Below, piece by piece: positions 1 through 8,735 of a stretch of DNA of 38,873 nt (its first letter is position 1; the number at the start of each line of letters is the position of its first letter). The notes under the pieces were generated by a model. That model worked only from the letters and a program-made list of their open reading frames with translations. It was not told where the DNA came from and made no database searches. The translations under genes were made by a program, and so were the position numbers. The DNA is from Paludibacteraceae bacterium (GTDB lineage: Bacteria > Bacteroidota > Bacteroidia > Bacteroidales > Paludibacteraceae), in the NCBI GenBank assembly GCA_031292565.1, contig JARLGW010000011.1, forward strand, positions 337,256-376,128, written 5' to 3'.

Positions 1-409
1 TGTATATTTTATCATCGAGCCCCAACTCTTTTACGATAACCTTGATGAGGCTTTTGGAGTCGGAACTATCGTAAATGGTAAATTGGGAGGTAAAGCCAAG
101 GATGTCGGACTCAGCTCTCAGTATGCGTGAAAAAGTAGAGTGAAACGTTCCCATCCAAAGCCTGCGTGATGTTTGCCAGCCTACCATTTGGGCAATACGT
201 TCTTTCATTTCCTTCGCCGCTTTGTTGGTAAAGGTAAGTGACAATATGGATTCGGCGGGGATGCCTTGGCTGAGTAGGTACGCTATTTTGTAAGTTAGTA
301 CCCGTGTTTTGCCCGATCCGGCTCCGGCAATTACCAGCGAGGGGCCATCGTTGAAAAGTACAGCTTCCTGTTGGCTTTTATTTAGTTCGTTGAGAAATGT
401 TTCGTCCAT
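1..409 (-). CDS. uvrD: UvrD/PcrA-type ATP-dependent DNA helicase, N-terminal part
   Basis: Superfamily 1A 3'-5' DNA helicase used in repair and replication-fork processing. Only the first 136 residues lie in the window; the rest runs off the left edge. Reading leftwards from an ATG at 407-409, the protein begins MDETFLNELNKSQQEAV, which carries the Q motif (LNKSQQEAV). Motif I/Walker A follows (AGAGSGKTR, residues about 28-36), then motif Ia (LTFTNKAAKEMKERI) and motif Ib (GTFHSTFSRILR). These are standard for UvrD, PcrA and Rep, which cannot be told apart from this fragment, so the symbol is a family label. The open frame has no interruption. Confidence 0.93.
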   Translation of the reverse strand, partial: MDETFLNELNKSQQEAVLFNDGPSLVIAGAGSGKTRVLTYKIAYLLSQGIPAESILSLTFTNKAAKEMKERIAQMVGWQTSRRLWMGTFHSTFSRILRAESDILGFTSQFTIYDSSDSKSLIKVIVKELGLDDKIY

Positions 410-517
410 TTGAATTTACACCTGAGAAAATAAGGCTTCTAGTTTTGCAAAAATAGCAAATTAGCCTTCGTAAAGGAAATTTAATTATCAACAACCGATA
501 TAATAAATAAAAAACTT

Positions 518-525
518 TAGCTTTG
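518..525 (+). promoter_or_regulatory. candidate -7 promoter element (TAnnTTTG) for the acyltransferase
   Basis: TAGCTTTG matches the Bacteroidota -7 consensus TAnnTTTG and lies 29 bases before the ATG at 555. It overlaps the upstream in-frame ATG at 525, which is therefore unlikely to be in the transcript. No clear -33 TTG is seen. Confidence 0.45.
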
Positions 526-554
526 TGGTTTGTTTTCTAACTAAATATAATATA

Positions 555-1097
555 ATGCAACAATTCAGCCGGTTCATTTTAAAGCTTTCAGGGTGGAAGT
601 ATATCCGAACTACTCCTTATATTGATAAGAGTGTCATTTGTTTAGCTCCGCATACCAGTAATTGGGATTTTATTATTTCAAAATTATTTTATACTGCAAC
701 GGGAGGAAAAAATTCTCATTTTTTCATGAAAAGAGAATGGTTCTTTTTTCCTTTAGGTCTTTTATTAAGAGGCATGGGGGGGATTCCTGTTGATAGGAGG
801 CGGAAAACTTCGCTTACCGATCAGGTGGTGGCTGAGTTTGGCCGACACAAGAAATTTCATTTGGGAGTGACTCCAGAAGGAACTCGAAGAGCGGTAAAAG
901 AATGGAAAAAGGGATTTTATTTTATTGCTGTAAAAGCAGGTGTGCCTATTCAATTAGCTTATATTGATTATGCAAAAAAAGAAGCGGGTATAACCGGAGT
1001 TTTTATTCCGACAGGAAATGAAAAGGCCGATTTTGCCGAAATAAAATCTTTTTACAAAAATGTAACGGGGCGATTTCCTGAAAGATTTATAAGGTAA
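555..1097 (+). CDS. PlsC-like lysophospholipid/glycerol acyltransferase
   Basis: Membrane-associated acyltransferase of the PlsC family, which transfers acyl chains to lysophospholipid-type acceptors. From the ATG at 555 the protein has 180 residues. The catalytic HX4D motif is HTSNWD (H33, D38), the acceptor-binding region is GGIPVDRR (about 74-81) and the PEGTR motif is at 106-110. The in-frame ATG at 525 is disfavoured because a good -7 promoter element overlaps it. The protein is shorter than typical PlsC (about 240 residues) and has no clear N-terminal membrane anchor. This fits the small Bacteroidota acyltransferases often annotated as glycerol acyltransferase. The true acceptor is not known. 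It is followed by a bidirectional terminator shared with the facing lysozyme gene. Confidence 0.88.
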   Translation: MQQFSRFILKLSGWKYIRTTPYIDKSVICLAPHTSNWDFIISKLFYTATGGKNSHFFMKREWFFFPLGLLLRGMGGIPVDRRRKTSLTDQVVAEFGRHKKFHLGVTPEGTRRAVKEWKKGFYFIAVKAGVPIQLAYIDYAKKEAGITGVFIPTGNEKADFAEIKSFYKNVTGRFPERFIR

Positions 1098-1113
1098 CAG
1101 TTCAATATCATAT

Positions 1114-1156
1114 AAAAAAGAGAATGCCGGATTATATATCCGGCATTCTCTTTTTT
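1114..1156. terminator. bidirectional terminator between acyltransferase and GH25 genes
   Basis: A near-perfect inverted repeat with core GAGAATGCCGGAT pairing with ATCCGGCATTCTC is flanked by six A on the left and six T on the right. It can therefore act for both convergent genes. Confidence 0.9.
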
Positions 1157-1161
1157 ATATC

Positions 1162-1848
1162 TTAATTGTTATTTATTAAAATGTCAGAAAGATCAAATTT
1201 TTCCTGCATTATGTTTATATCTACATCTCTAGGAATACCATCAATGTTTCCTCTTCTTGAAAATTGCCAAATACACCAATTCTGGTTGTCTTTCATCATG
1301 GGTGTGTTTTTACTGTATCGACCAATGAAGATTTTGTATTCTTTGTATTTGTTTGCTAAATATCTATTGTAGAACATGTTTGCTGTGTATATCATTGGCT
1401 TGCATCCATAATGTCTTTCAACTAAATCGAGAAAACATTTGAGGTTTGAATGAAATACTCTCATGTTGCATCGGCCACGTTCTTCCACATCCACAATTGG
1501 AATTAAGTTTTGCTTTCCTTTCTCTGCTACTTTTTTGAAATTTTCAAACTGAGCTTTAGCGGAGGAGGAGGTTTTGAAATAATGGTAACTTCCTACTAAC
1601 AAGCTATGATCTTTAGCTCCAGCCAAATTATCCGTGTAACGGTTGTCTATTACCGTGGCTCCCTCGGTGGCTTTTATATACACGAAGTGTATTTTGTTAC
1701 CTTGCCATTCTCTCACTTTATCCCAATCAATAGTACCTTGATGATGAGATATGTCAATGCCATAAATCGGCCCTGTACCACTTGCATGCAGGTTTAATAC
1801 GAATGCAGATGATAGCAGAAAAATGATTATGGATCTCAGGTTTTTCAT
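1162..1848 (-). CDS. secreted glycoside hydrolase family 25 lysozyme
   Basis: A GH25 (Chalaropsis-type) muramidase predicted to cleave the MurNAc-GlcNAc bond of peptidoglycan outside the cytoplasm. Residues 1-22 form a signal peptide (hydrophobic IIIFLLSSAFVLNL, probable cleavage after HAS). The GH25 signatures are GIDISHHQG (D32), YIKATEG (E62) and the catalytic pair in PIVDVEE (D120, E122). The total of 228 residues is one catalytic domain with no cell-wall-binding repeats. It ends at the shared hairpin with the facing acyltransferase. In Bacteroidota such single-domain GH25 proteins may remodel the cell's own wall or attack competitors; nothing here decides which. Confidence 0.93.
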   Translation of the reverse strand: MKNLRSIIIFLLSSAFVLNLHASGTGPIYGIDISHHQGTIDWDKVREWQGNKIHFVYIKATEGATVIDNRYTDNLAGAKDHSLLVGSYHYFKTSSSAKAQFENFKKVAEKGKQNLIPIVDVEERGRCNMRVFHSNLKCFLDLVERHYGCKPMIYTANMFYNRYLANKYKEYKIFIGRYSKNTPMMKDNQNWCIWQFSRRGNIDGIPRDVDINIMQEKFDLSDILINNN

Positions 1849-2017
1849 AATTCCGCGGTAAAAAATAGTATATGTAATTATTTGGTTGCTAAAGTACCAT
1901 AAATAAAGGGAATTTTAAAATTTTACAGACTAAAAATTATATGTTATACACAATGTTTAGAGATGTAATAGTATTCATTGATGAAATTATGGGTTATTTA
2001 ACATACTATGGAACATA

Positions 2018-2050
2018 AAGAAGGCATCCCGTGAAACGAGATGCCTTCTT
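2018..2050 (-). terminator. terminator of nifJ
   Basis: The inverted repeat AAGAAGGCATC/GATGCCTTCTT, with a further GC-rich extension in the loop, lies 28 bases after the nifJ stop. Confidence 0.75.
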
Positions 2051-2077
2051 CTTATATTAGGGATAGTTCTTTAAAAA

Positions 2078-5000
2078 CTATTTTGCGGCTTCAGGAGTAC
2101 CTGCAAGGCGTTTGTAACCATTGTATCTCCATTTAGCATTAGCTTCAGCAGCTTGGAACAATTCACCAGCTTCTGTTGGAAATTGTTTTGCTAATGAGGT
2201 ATAACGAACTTCACCTTTCAAGAAGTCTTGGAACTTGCTCCAGTCTGGTTCTTTAGAATCCAACAAGAATGGATTTTGTCCTTGAGCTTCCAAATCCGGG
2301 TTGAAACGCCATAGATGCCAGTAACCACAAGCTACGGCATTTGCTTCTTCCGTTTGAGATTTACCCATACCGGCAGCTAAACCGTGGTTGATACATGGAG
2401 CGTAAGCAATAATGATAGATGGGCCATCAAATGCTTCTGCTTCACGGATAGCTTTCAACGTTTGAGATTGGTTTGCACCCATTGCGATTTGTGCAACATA
2501 CACGTAACCGTAAGTAGTAGCCATTAAACCAAGGTCTTTTTTACGAATACGTTTACCTGATGCGGCAAATTTAGCAACGGCACCTACTGGAGTAGATTTA
2601 GATGCTTGACCTCCTGTGTTAGAGTAAACTTCGGTATCAACTACCAATACATTTACATCCAAACCTGAAGCTAACACGTGATCCAAACCACCGTAACCGA
2701 TATCGTAAGCCCAACCGTCACCACCAATAATCCATTGAGATTTTTTGATGAAGTATATAGATAATGCAACTAATTGTTTTGCAAGTTCTGAATTTGATTT
2801 TTTCAATTCAGGAATTAACTTGTTGGCAACTTCAGTTGTTTTATCTGAACTTTTGCGATTTTCAATCCATTCGGTAAATAAGGTTTTTACTTCTGCAGAG
2901 AAATCTGCACTTTCCAAACCTTCTTTAAATAAGCGTTCTACACGGTCACGCATTTTTTCAATACCGATAGACATACCTAAACCATATTCAGCATTGTCTT
3001 CGAACAAAGAACTTGCCCAAGCTGGACCTTTGCCTTCTGGGTTTGTTGTATATGGAGTAGCAGGAGCTGAACCTGAGTAGATAGAAGTACATCCTGTTGC
3101 ATTTGCTACGATTTGGTGGTCACCAAACAATTGAGAAATCAATTTTACGTAAGGAGTTTCACCACAACCGGCACAAGCACCTGAGAATTCAAATAATGGA
3201 GTTGCTAACTGTGAGTTTTTCACATTAGCTTTTACATCAATCAAGTCTTGTTTTGATGTAACTTCATCAATACAGAAATCCCAATTCTTTTGGTTTTCCA
3301 ATTGAGTTTCAATAGGAACCAATTTAAGGGCTTTTCCGTTTTTGTTTCCAGGGCAAACATCTGGACAGTTACCACAACCCATACAGTCAAGTACATCTAC
3401 TTGAATGCGGAATGCCATGCCTTCAAATGCTTTACCATTAGCCTTTAATGAAACTAAATCGGCAGGAGCTTTTGCTTGTTCGGCAGCATCTAACACGAAT
3501 GGACGGATAGCGGCGTGAGGGCAAACATAAGCACATTGATTACATTGGATACAGTTTGCTGGTTCCCAAACAGGAACATTAGCAGCTACGCCACGTTTTT
3601 CGTATTTAGATGTACCTTGATCCCAAGTACCGTCTTCACGGCCTTTGAATGCTGATACAGGAAGATCGTCACCAGCTTGTGCATTGATAGGACGAACTAC
3701 TTTTTTGATGAATTCAGGAGCATCGTCGCTTGCTTTTTCACCTTCAAGTTTGATGTTAGCCCATTCCGTAGGGATTTCAACTTTCACTACATCACCACCA
3801 CGATCAACGGCTGAATAGTTCATGTTTACAATCTTTTCACCTTTTTTACCGTAAGATTTTACGATAAATTTCTTCATTTGTTCTACAGCTAATTCGTAAG
3901 GAATTACACCTGTAATTTTGAAGAATGCTGATTGAAGAATGGTGTTGGTACGGTTACCTAAACCAATTTCCTGAGCAATGTTGGTAGCGTTGATAATGTA
4001 CATGCTTACGTTGTTGGCAGCAAGATATTTTTTTACATTATCAGGAAGATGTTTTTTAGTTTCTTCGGCATCCCAAATAGAGTTCAAAAGGAATGTACCG
4101 TTCTTTTTCAAACCTTTAGTTACATCATATAGGTGTAAATAAGCAGGCACATGGCAAGCCACGAAGTCTGGAGTATTTACCAAGTAGGTAGAACGGATAG
4201 GTTTGTCACCAAAACGAAGGTGAGAAGCAGTGAAACCACCTGATTTTTTAGAGTCATAAGCAAAATATGCTTGACAATATTTAGTGGTGTTGTCACCGAT
4301 AATTTTGATAGAGTTCTTGTTAGCACCTACAGTACCATCAGCACCCAAACCATAAAATTTAGCTTCGAAAGGACCATCGGCTAATACAATTTCTTCTTTA
4401 ACTGGTAGAGAAGTAAATGTAACGTCGTCAACGATACCTACGGTAAATCCGTTTTTAGGTTCTGGTAAAGCCAAGTTGTCATAAACAGCAATAACTTGAG
4501 CAGGAGTAGTATCTTTAGAAGAAAGACCATAACGACCACCTACAATAACAGGGGCGTCAGCTTTTCCGTAGAAAGTATCTTTTACATCCAAGTATAATGG
4601 TTCACCTGTTGCACCTGGTTCTTTTGTGCGGTCAAGAACAGCGATACGTTTTGCTGTTTTAGGCACGGCAGCTAAGAAATGTTTAGCTGAGAACGGACGG
4701 TACAAGTGTACGGAAACCAAACCAACTTTTTCGCCAGCTTCGGTCATGTGGTCGATAGCTTCGCGAGCGGCTTCTGTTACAGAACCCATGGCGATGATTA
4801 CTCTGTCGGCATCAGGAGCACCATAGTAATCGAACAAACCATATTTACGACCTGTAATTTTGTTGATTTCGTTGATGTATTCTTCAACTGTATCAACTAC
4901 ACTGTTGTAAAATGGGTTACAAGCTTCACGAGCTTGGAAATAAATATCTGGGTTCTGAGCCATACCGCGAGCTACAGGATGTTCTGGAGTTAAAGCTCTT

Positions 5001-5620
5001 TCGCGGAATGCTTTTAAAGCGTCTTGATCGATAAGTGGAGCCAAATCTTCGTTACTCAACGATTCGATTTTTTGAATTTCGTGAGAAGTACGGAAACCGT
5101 CGAAGAAATGAACGAAAGGTACACGAGATTTGATAGCTGCTAAGTGAGCAACACCGGCCAAATCCATCACTTCTTGTACGGAACCGGTACACAACATAGC
5201 GCAACCAACCTGGCGAACTGCCATTACATCTTGGTGGTCGCCAAAAATAGATAATGCATGAGAAGAAAGCGCACGTGCCGAAACATGGTAAACGCCAGGA
5301 AGTAATTCTCCAGCTACTTTATACATGTTAGGGATCATCAATAATAAACCTTGTGAAGCAGTGAAAGTATTAGCAAGTGTTCCAACTTGAAGAGCACCGT
5401 GCATAGCACCTGCAGCACCACCTTCTGATTGAAGTTCTTCTACTTTTACTGTTTCGCCGAAGATGTTTTTACGACCCACGGCTGCCCATTCGTCACAATA
5501 TTCTGCCATTGTGGACGATGGTGTGATAGGATAGATTGCGGCTACTTCGCTAAACATGTAAGCGATATGAGCAGCGGCTTGATTCCCATCACAGGTTAGG
5601 AATTTTTTTTCTTTTGCCAT
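2078..5620 (-). CDS. nifJ: pyruvate:ferredoxin (flavodoxin) oxidoreductase
   Basis: A cytoplasmic single-chain enzyme that oxidatively decarboxylates pyruvate to acetyl-CoA and passes electrons to ferredoxin or flavodoxin. Its 1180 residues match the family length. The order is: N-terminal pyrimidine-binding region (YPITPSSTMAE); domain II and gamma region; two [4Fe-4S] clusters of the ferredoxin insert (CIQCNQCAYVCP from C690 and CMGCGNCPDVCPG from C746); a C-terminal cysteine motif (CAGCGETPY); and the thiamine diphosphate motif GDGWAYDIGYGG near 967 followed by DTEVYSNTGGQ. It stands alone between its own terminator and a 135-base upstream gap. Its presence indicates anaerobic pyruvate metabolism. 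No key residue appears to be missing. Confidence 0.98.
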   Translation of the reverse strand: MAKEKKFLTCDGNQAAAHIAYMFSEVAAIYPITPSSTMAEYCDEWAAVGRKNIFGETVKVEELQSEGGAAGAMHGALQVGTLANTFTASQGLLLMIPNMYKVAGELLPGVYHVSARALSSHALSIFGDHQDVMAVRQVGCAMLCTGSVQEVMDLAGVAHLAAIKSRVPFVHFFDGFRTSHEIQKIESLSNEDLAPLIDQDALKAFRERALTPEHPVARGMAQNPDIYFQAREACNPFYNSVVDTVEEYINEINKITGRKYGLFDYYGAPDADRVIIAMGSVTEAAREAIDHMTEAGEKVGLVSVHLYRPFSAKHFLAAVPKTAKRIAVLDRTKEPGATGEPLYLDVKDTFYGKADAPVIVGGRYGLSSKDTTPAQVIAVYDNLALPEPKNGFTVGIVDDVTFTSLPVKEEIVLADGPFEAKFYGLGADGTVGANKNSIKIIGDNTTKYCQAYFAYDSKKSGGFTASHLRFGDKPIRSTYLVNTPDFVACHVPAYLHLYDVTKGLKKNGTFLLNSIWDAEETKKHLPDNVKKYLAANNVSMYIINATNIAQEIGLGNRTNTILQSAFFKITGVIPYELAVEQMKKFIVKSYGKKGEKIVNMNYSAVDRGGDVVKVEIPTEWANIKLEGEKASDDAPEFIKKVVRPINAQAGDDLPVSAFKGREDGTWDQGTSKYEKRGVAANVPVWEPANCIQCNQCAYVCPHAAIRPFVLDAAEQAKAPADLVSLKANGKAFEGMAFRIQVDVLDCMGCGNCPDVCPGNKNGKALKLVPIETQLENQKNWDFCIDEVTSKQDLIDVKANVKNSQLATPLFEFSGACAGCGETPYVKLISQLFGDHQIVANATGCTSIYSGSAPATPYTTNPEGKGPAWASSLFEDNAEYGLGMSIGIEKMRDRVERLFKEGLESADFSAEVKTLFTEWIENRKSSDKTTEVANKLIPELKKSNSELAKQLVALSIYFIKKSQWIIGGDGWAYDIGYGGLDHVLASGLDVNVLVVDTEVYSNTGGQASKSTPVGAVAKFAASGKRIRKKDLGLMATTYGYVYVAQIAMGANQSQTLKAIREAEAFDGPSIIIAYAPCINHGLAAGMGKSQTEEANAVACGYWHLWRFNPDLEAQGQNPFLLDSKEPDWSKFQDFLKGEVRYTSLAKQFPTEAGELFQAAEANAKWRYNGYKRLAGTPEAAK

Positions 5621-5755
5621 TTTAAGTTAATATTAATTTGAAGTTGAAAAATATATTTAGTTATTAGCTAATTTCTTGCTATCGGCCATATTCTTATTTG
5701 CTTTTAAAACAAGCAAAAACATTGCATTTTGCCCTATAATGTCCTAAATATGGAA

Positions 5756-6952
5756 CTAATATAAAAAGCCAAAGAGCCACAAAGGTATCATTTTTTCGCT
5801 ACCAATATCCATCATATCCATGGCTTGATAGGCCTTTGTGTTGTTTTTTTTCTTCTCGTCTTTGGGCACAACGGTAAATAAATATTGATTGTCTATTAAA
5901 AACTCGTCGTTGTTGGTTCCAGAGTGTACTTTCTTATCCCTCACCATGTTGTTTACAAAGAATGTTTCGCAAAGGGCTTTCCGGCTTATATTGTTGTTTG
6001 GCCAAATGGCGTACATCTGATTGGTGTTTTGCAAGAAGAGCTTTTCCGGTTTTTTGGGGAAATTATCTTCTTCGGAATACAACCAGTTTAGCAGGCGTGC
6101 ATCTTTCAGGTATTTGATGTAATTCATTACCGTAGCCCTTGATGTTTCTATATCTACACTTAGCTGGCTCACGTTAGGGGCGCAGGGAGTGCAAATGGAA
6201 CAGCTTGCAAGCAGGTAAAACAACTTCCTTATTTTAGGTAGATACTTCAACTCCATTTGTTTGAGCAGCAAAATATCTACTTCAACAATCATGTTCATGA
6301 TTTTAAGCAGATTCTCCGAGAAATTGGTATGCTCTAAAAAAATAGGGTAGTATCCGTGATGCAAATAATCTTGAAAATAGGCCAATGGCTTTAGCTTATT
6401 GGTTATTTCTTCTGCAATGGCTTTGTGGTTTGTCAGGATTTCTTCCAACGTGTAGGCTTTGAAGTTGCTGCCTGTCATTAAGTTTAGAAATTCTCGAAAA
6501 GAAAAGCCTCGTAAATTGTATGAATGTACACAACCTGCTAAATCAGGATTATCATCCTTCAATCGCATCACTGACGAGCCTGAAAAAACAATACGTAAAT
6601 CCTGAAAATTATCATAACAATAGCGCAACTCTTTGCTCCAATCAGGATATTTGAAAACTTGGTCTATCAACAACGTTTTTCCGCCACTTTTCCGAAACTC
6701 GTCGGCGAACCCTCTTAGCGAACGGTTTGTAAAATAAAAATTGTTGAGGTTGATGTATAAACAAGTTTTATCTTCCGTGTTAAAATTCTCTTTGGCGTAT
6801 TGCAGCAAAAAGGTGGTTTTACCCACTCCCCGGCTGCCTTTAATACCAATTAGCCGATGGTTCCAATCTATTTCAGACATAAGGAGTCTTTTTACAGGAG
6901 ACTCTACATGATCTACTAAGTATTTATGTGTTCTGAAAAATGCGTCCATCAC
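5756..6952 (-). CDS. AAA-family ATPase of the AAA_14/DUF4143 type with altered Walker B
   Basis: A predicted ATP-binding protein of the AAA_14 plus DUF4143 architecture, a family of unclear physiological role that is common in Bacteroidota. Walker A is GSRGVGKTT (39-47). The Walker B region reads TLLIDQVFKYPDW (93-105), with Gln at position 98 where the family normally has Glu (IDEVHKYP), so hydrolysis may be impaired. A sensor-like segment follows (IVFSGSSVMRL, 121-131). The C-terminal half has the winged-helix-like segment SQLSVDIETSRATVMNYIKYL and then the nuclease-like end of DUF4143. The two start codons MM are adjacent (6952 and 6949). A -7 promoter element lies just upstream, and the gene appears monocistronic. 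Confidence 0.87.
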   Translation of the reverse strand: MMDAFFRTHKYLVDHVESPVKRLLMSEIDWNHRLIGIKGSRGVGKTTFLLQYAKENFNTEDKTCLYINLNNFYFTNRSLRGFADEFRKSGGKTLLIDQVFKYPDWSKELRYCYDNFQDLRIVFSGSSVMRLKDDNPDLAGCVHSYNLRGFSFREFLNLMTGSNFKAYTLEEILTNHKAIAEEITNKLKPLAYFQDYLHHGYYPIFLEHTNFSENLLKIMNMIVEVDILLLKQMELKYLPKIRKLFYLLASCSICTPCAPNVSQLSVDIETSRATVMNYIKYLKDARLLNWLYSEEDNFPKKPEKLFLQNTNQMYAIWPNNNISRKALCETFFVNNMVRDKKVHSGTNNDEFLIDNQYLFTVVPKDEKKKNNTKAYQAMDMMDIGSEKMIPLWLFGFLY

Positions 6953-6968
6953 ATGTTATTGAGGATTG

Positions 6969-6976
6969 CAAATATA
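6969..6976 (-). promoter_or_regulatory. candidate -7 promoter element for the AAA ATPase gene
   Basis: Read on the minus strand this is TATATTTG, a full match to TAnnTTTG, 16 bases before the first ATG. No -33 TTG is visible in the A-rich DNA upstream. Confidence 0.4.
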
Positions 6977-7046
6977 TAAAAAAAAATGGCTTTTTGTAAT
7001 CTCGGCATGCCATTTTATGGTATTTTTTGTTAATTCTAAGAAAACA

Positions 7047-7079
7047 AAAAAGCCTTATTTTGTTAAAATAAGACTTTTA
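7047..7079 (-). terminator. terminator after the HMA-like gene
   Basis: The stem CTTATTTT/AAAATAAG with loop GTT is extended outward by weaker pairs. It ends in a run of A on the plus strand (U on the transcript), just past the stop at 7099. Confidence 0.7.
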
Positions 7080-7098
7080 TAATGTATGTTGCTTATTA

Positions 7099-7443
7099 TT
7101 AGCGCATTGTATTTGTTGTGGTAGGCGCATTATTTAGGCATCCTCCCGGTTTGTTGGCACAACATTCGCCAAGCGGTGAAGCATAAAACCCGGCACTTTT
7201 AAAAGCAGAGGTTAATTTGGCCACATCGGTTTTTGCATCGTCATATTCTACCACCGTGGTTCCGGTTTTACTATTGGCTTTAACCGATGACACTCCGGGT
7301 TGTGCTTTTAAGTTTTTCTGCACGGCTTTTTCACCCTTGCTATCCGAAATCATTACATTAAAGGTAACTGTTTTTTTTGCAGCATAGGCTGATAAAAGCG
7401 AAAGCCCCACTAAGAGCATCATAAACATGCGCTTTGTTCTCAT
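7099..7443 (-). CDS. secreted HMA-like protein without CxxC, cysteine-containing tail
   Basis: A small exported protein with a heavy-metal-associated (HMA, ferredoxin-like) fold. A signal peptide of about 21 residues (MLLVGLSLLSAYAA) precedes a single HMA domain with the expected pattern of PGVSSVKANSKTGTTVVEYD and AGFYASP. The usual metal-binding GMxCxxC loop is replaced by MISDSKGEK, so the canonical copper site is absent. The C-terminal tail has three cysteines (ECCANKPGGC) that could bind metal instead. It is the last gene of a minus-strand run starting with DUF3298 and rsmG, 20 bases after the MBL hydrolase. A paralogous design appears at 9791-10174. Confidence 0.82.
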   Translation of the reverse strand: MRTKRMFMMLLVGLSLLSAYAAKKTVTFNVMISDSKGEKAVQKNLKAQPGVSSVKANSKTGTTVVEYDDAKTDVAKLTSAFKSAGFYASPLGECCANKPGGCLNNAPTTTNTMR

Positions 7444-7463
7444 AGTTTCTTTGTTATTTTTTG

Positions 7464-8099
7464 TTATAAATAAGGATTAAATTTCTTTTCGTGCCCGATG
7501 GTAGTTGTGTCTCCATGCCCCGGGTACACGATGGTATCGTCGGGTAAAATTAATAATTTTTTAGAAATACCGCCCACTAGAGCCTCAAAATCCCCTTGAA
7601 TTAAGTCTGTGCGCCCGATGCTTTCCCGAAACAACGAGTCGCCCACGAACAACGCGTTATCTTTCTCGCTGTAAAAGCAAATTCCGCCGGGAGAATGTCC
7701 GGGAGTATTGATAACTTTTAGTTCCGAATTTCCAAAACGGATGGTATCACCCTCGTTTAAATACCCTTTTAGGTGTTGCACTTTTATATCCACGGGCACC
7801 CCGAACGATTTAGGCTGATTTTCCATTGCCTGAATTAAAAATTCGTCGGCTTTGTGCGCTTCGGGCAGTACGCCGTAACGATCGGCTAAAAAGGCATTAC
7901 CGAAAACGTGGTCGAAGTGCAGGTGCGTATTAATTACCCGTTTCAGTTCCAAATCATTATCCTCTATAAAATCAATAAGCAACATTTCTTCTTTTGGAAA
8001 CATGCAGCCGGCATCTATGATGATGCACTCTTTCGTTTCGTCGTACACCACGTAGGTATTTTCTTGTATCGGGTTGAATGTAAATGTTTTTATTTGCAT
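7464..8099 (-). CDS. MBL-fold metallo-hydrolase (glyoxalase II-like)
   Basis: A cytoplasmic metallo-beta-lactamase-fold hydrolase of 211 residues in the YcbL/GloB-like group. The metal ligands are in THLHFDH (HxHxDH), GHSPGGICF, GDSLFRESIGR and the final YPGHGDTT. The length and the absence of a C-terminal HAGH domain fit a generic small MBL hydrolase rather than a classical glyoxalase II. The substrate cannot be set from sequence. It starts 12 bases after the rsmG stop, so the two are probably co-transcribed. Confidence 0.92.
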   Translation of the reverse strand: MQIKTFTFNPIQENTYVVYDETKECIIIDAGCMFPKEEMLLIDFIEDNDLELKRVINTHLHFDHVFGNAFLADRYGVLPEAHKADEFLIQAMENQPKSFGVPVDIKVQHLKGYLNEGDTIRFGNSELKVINTPGHSPGGICFYSEKDNALFVGDSLFRESIGRTDLIQGDFEALVGGISKKLLILPDDTIVYPGHGDTTTIGHEKKFNPYL

Positions 8100-8111
8100 G
8101 TGGCTTGAACA

Positions 8112-8732
8112 TTATAATGGTAAATACACGGCCTTTTTGGTTTTGAAAAATTCCTCGTCAAACCAATCGCTCAAATCATATAGCGTCGCGTTTTTTTTGT
8201 AAGGTTGAATCTCATGTTCCAGTTCCCCGCCTTTCAGGCAGATAAGGCCATTGGGCAACGCGTTTTGTTGCGCTTTTTTCACATTTTTGGTAGTTAGTTT
8301 CACCAGGTCGGAGAGGGGCATTACCGCACGACTTACTATGAAATCGAACTTTTCTGTTTCCTCTTCCACGCGTGCGTGTTTGAACGAAACATTGGTTAGC
8401 CCGATGCTTGTGGAAACTTCCGTGCAAACTTTGATTTTTTTACCGATGGAATCCAACATGTGAAAATGAACTTCGGGGAATAATATAGCTAGTGGAATAG
8501 CCGGGAAACCTCCTCCACAACCTACGTCCATAATAGTGGTGCCGGATTTGAACTTGAGTACACGGGCTATTGCCAGCGAGTGAAGCACGTGCCGCTCGTA
8601 CAAGTTGTCAATGTCCTTGCGCGAAATTACATTTATTTTACTATTCCAGTCGGCATACAAATCAAAAAGAGCAGCAAACTGCTCTTTTTGATTATCAGTA
8701 AGGTTTGGAAAATATTTTAAAATAATATCCAT
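8112..8732 (-). CDS. rsmG: 16S rRNA (guanine527-N7)-methyltransferase
   Basis: An S-adenosylmethionine-dependent methyltransferase that makes m7G527 in 16S rRNA. Its 206 residues are normal for RsmG/GidB. The signatures are YADWNSKINVISRKD near residues 27-41, the linker YERHVLHSLAI, the SAM-binding motif MDVGCGGGFPAIPLAILFP, a catalytic-region stretch FDFIVSRAV and the late motif LICLKGG. The ATG at 8732 lies three bases past the stop of the preceding lipoprotein gene, so the genes are tightly coupled. In Bacteroidota rsmG is not tied to the parA/parB region as in many other bacteria. Confidence 0.97.
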   Translation of the reverse strand: MDIILKYFPNLTDNQKEQFAALFDLYADWNSKINVISRKDIDNLYERHVLHSLAIARVLKFKSGTTIMDVGCGGGFPAIPLAILFPEVHFHMLDSIGKKIKVCTEVSTSIGLTNVSFKHARVEEETEKFDFIVSRAVMPLSDLVKLTTKNVKKAQQNALPNGLICLKGGELEHEIQPYKKNATLYDLSDWFDEEFFKTKKAVYLPL

Positions 8733-8735
8733 CTT

